This document shows, one piece after another, positions 62,548 to 64,000 of a DNA stretch of 64,000 bases (position 1 is its first letter; the number at the start of each line of letters is the position of its first letter). Under the pieces are notes generated by a model that saw only the letters and a program-made list of their open reading frames with translations, was not told the origin of the DNA and made no database searches. The position numbers and the translations under genes are program-made. Origin of the DNA: Mesorhizobium tamadayense (GTDB lineage Bacteria > Pseudomonadota > Alphaproteobacteria > Rhizobiales > Rhizobiaceae); NCBI RefSeq assembly GCF_003863365.1, contig NZ_RQXT01000012.1, positions 82,619-146,618 of the forward strand, given 5' to 3'.

Positions 62548-63284
62548 GCTGCGCCTCCATTCGCCTGAGTCCAGACGCGCAAGCTGCCCCTTCCCCGTTC
62601 TCGGCGAGGTTTCGGTTGGAGCATTTCGTTTGGAAATGCCTGTCCGGGCATGGGCTCTCGGCCGAGACGGATCAGATCATCGAGCGCTGAGCGGATTTGT
62701 GGCCAAGGAAACTCAAAACCGTCTTCACAAATCTCCCCTTCCCGCAACACTGCATCGAGCTTGGCTGCCACGCCAGCAAGTGACGTGGCGGGTGTCTGGA
62801 CCAATATTTCGAGCATATCCTCCGCTCGATCGGCGGCTTCCCTTTCGGCGCGCAGTGTGGCCGAATAGCCAATCTCTTTATCGACGGCGTCCCATCGCGC
62901 CTGACGGGCCAGGAAATCGGCCTCAGCCTTTGCGCGAATTGCCGCGTCCGCCGGACCAGGACCGAGCACCTCATGGAGAGCCTGAAGGGAATGAAGCGTT
63001 ACGTGTTCACCGCCGGACAACCGGATAGTCGCACAAGGAAAGCCGACAGTCCCAGCGAGCCTCCGCTCCAGGCTCTGCTGCTGACGGCAAAGCCGTTCAG
63101 TCAGATTGTGGGCGTCCTGCCATTCCCGCCAAATTGCGACCGCAGGATCGGAAGGCATGCTTACTGTTGCCGCGTCACTGGCAAGCGCATTCTTGTCCCA
63201 TCCCGCGATCGCAATTGCAGTTGCACCAAGTACCCTCCTCCGGGTGACGAAAGACAAAGGCGTGGTATGGTCGGAATCAGCCAT
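62544..63284 (-). CDS. Tat-signal hypothetical protein
   Basis: 246 aa. The N terminus carries a twin-arginine motif and hydrophobic stretch (SFVTRRRVLGATAIAIAGWD), so export by the TatABC system is likely. The mature part is mainly helical with coiled-coil character (about 60-200: TERLCRQQQSLERRLAGTVG, then RAEREAADRAEDMLEILVQT). Proteins of this build occur in many rhizobial genomes near phage-derived genes, without known function. It is divergent from the XRE gene. Confidence 0.62.
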   Translation of the reverse strand: MADSDHTTPLSFVTRRRVLGATAIAIAGWDKNALASDAATVSMPSDPAVAIWREWQDAHNLTERLCRQQQSLERRLAGTVGFPCATIRLSGGEHVTLHSLQALHEVLGPGPADAAIRAKAEADFLARQARWDAVDKEIGYSATLRAEREAADRAEDMLEILVQTPATSLAGVAAKLDAVLREGEICEDGFEFPWPQIRSALDDLIRLGREPMPGQAFPNEMLQPKPRRERGRGSLRVWTQANGGAA

Positions 63285-63373
63285 GATCCGAGCTCCTCAA
63301 CAGCTTGGTTATGGTCAGGCCGAATAGGGTGTTGCACCACCCTCTTCGGCCACTACGCACCGATAAGTCTTAA

Positions 63374-63410
63374 ATGATGCCGGAAGCATTTTCAATCCCT
63401 CTGGCATCAT
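63374..63410. promoter_or_regulatory. Inverted repeat in the divergent promoter region
   Basis: ATGATGCC (63374-63381) and GGCATCAT (63403-63410) form an eight-base inverted repeat with a 21-base spacer, between the Tat-signal gene and the XRE gene. The position suits the operator of the adjacent XRE regulator. Confidence 0.45.
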
Positions 63411-63437
63411 ATGACACCAAAGGGATCACATCACCGT

Positions 63438-63686
63438 ATGATAACAAGTGAGCAGCTGAGGGCGGCACGGGCTCTGCTACAATGGGAACAGAAAAAACTC
63501 GCGGCAGCATCAAAGGTTTCGATAGCAACAATTAAGCGCTTGGAGCCGCTTTCCGGGCCACTACGGGCAAACCAAGTCACCGTCGAAGCTCTTCGCCGCG
63601 CTCTCGAAATAGCTGGCATCGAATTCATTGCGGAGAATGGTGGCGGCCCAGGGGTACGGCTTGCCAAAAGGATCGGATCCTCTTGA
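63438..63686 (+). CDS. Small XRE-family transcriptional regulator
   Basis: 82 aa from the ATG at 63438. The helix-turn-helix is clear: TSEQLRAARALLQWEQKKLA, then ASKVSIATIKRLE, followed by TVEALRRALEIAGIEFIAEN. The pattern (no N-terminal extension, GIEFIxENGGGPGVRL end) is a type common in alphaproteobacterial prophages and islands. It probably represses itself and the divergent Tat-signal gene. Confidence 0.82.
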   Translation: MITSEQLRAARALLQWEQKKLAAASKVSIATIKRLEPLSGPLRANQVTVEALRRALEIAGIEFIAENGGGPGVRLAKRIGSS

Positions 63687-63863
63687 ATAGGCCCCTTGGA
63701 ACGGGCTCGGAGGCAAAGCCGGGGACCTCTCCGGCGCGCAATCTGCAGCGACTCGTTGATCAGGGAGAGGGGTCATCCCCTTTGCGGTGGTCGTGGTCGC
63801 TGTGTATTGCTTCGAACAAGCCGATGTCTGTTTGCAACGCCAATTTCTGACTTTCCGTCGGGG

Positions 63864-64000
63864 CTAGTGCACGATGGCGCCCTCGTCGCTCTTGCGGCGG
63901 AGCCGGCGATGGGCCACGAAGACTCCCCCGGAAATATCTACACGGACGCCAAGGGGCATGACGCTCTGTACGTTCGACAAGGACAAGTATCGGATGTCTT
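63864..64000 (-). CDS. Possible C-terminal end of a gene entering from the right
   Basis: A frame enters on the minus strand at the window edge and ends at TAG (63864-63866): LSLSNVQSVMPLGVRVDISG, then GVFVAHRRLRRKSDEGAIVH. It is about 45 codons, open throughout, with protein-like composition. Too little is visible to name it. The 177 bases before it (63687-63863) show nothing else. Confidence 0.3.
   Translation of the reverse strand, partial: DIRYLSLSNVQSVMPLGVRVDISGGVFVAHRRLRRKSDEGAIVH

Overview
The window looks like a chromosomal segment of an alphaproteobacterium of the order Rhizobiales, most likely Mesorhizobium or a close Phyllobacteriaceae relative. The grounds are the high GC content, a DUF982 gene, an ExoR-type periplasmic regulator, paired DUF1127 genes followed by anti-Shine-Dalgarno hairpin RNAs, a coxMNOP-type second cytochrome oxidase, a PopZ-like (DUF2497) gene, and the housekeeping order scpAB-tatABC-serS-surE-pcm-nlpD. 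The genus is inference from gene content, not from a database search.

Layout. 1-2327 is the end of an integrated element: a leftward excisionase-like / small gene / tyrosine integrase module that abuts a 3' fragment of tRNA-Glu(TTC), the probable attachment site. 2.4-6.4 kb holds a CBS-domain gene, a decayed NodT-type efflux fragment, an LpxO-like hydroxylase, DUF982, map and radC. 6.5-13.4 kb is a respiratory block: cytochrome oxidase subunits II, I, III, III and IV, then YbaK and DUF2189 genes and a class I cytochrome c. 13.5-19 kb has palindromic repeats, tig, tRNA-Leu, a two-gene membrane operon, and the DUF1127 pair followed by six CCUCCUCCC-loop hairpins. 19-21.2 kb has trmFO and a ParDE toxin-antitoxin pair with a perfect palindromic operator. 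21.2-26.8 kb is a leftward operon running yajC-secDF-Mth938-like-squalene/phytoene synthase-like-hypothetical-fatty acid hydroxylase.

27-45.9 kb is dense housekeeping DNA, mostly on the minus strand: a DUF815 ATPase, nlpD-like, pcm, surE, serS, tatCBA, scpBA, nagZ, a very long SPOR protein, argS and dgt, then rightward erpA, a VOC gene and xthA. 46-57.9 kb has a small secreted protein, exoR, ilvD, a FadL-like outer membrane protein, valS, a PopZ-like gene, tolC, a second Pcm-like methyltransferase, tRNA-Cys, a small membrane protein and tRNA-Asn. Downstream of tRNA-Asn (57.94-64 kb) gene density and style change: short orphan genes, an overlapping three-gene operon headed by a TIGR04255-type protein, a terminase large-subunit fragment lacking its ATPase half, a Tat-signal protein with a partner, and a small XRE regulator. 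This reads as a degraded prophage or island.

The most interesting parts are the DUF1127/anti-SD RNA locus, the TIGR04255 operon (function unknown), the tRNA-Glu integration junction, the adjacency of bacterial relatives of two mitochondrial complex I assembly factors, and the repeat-built SPOR protein. No CRISPR array, rRNA gene or intact insertion sequence was seen.
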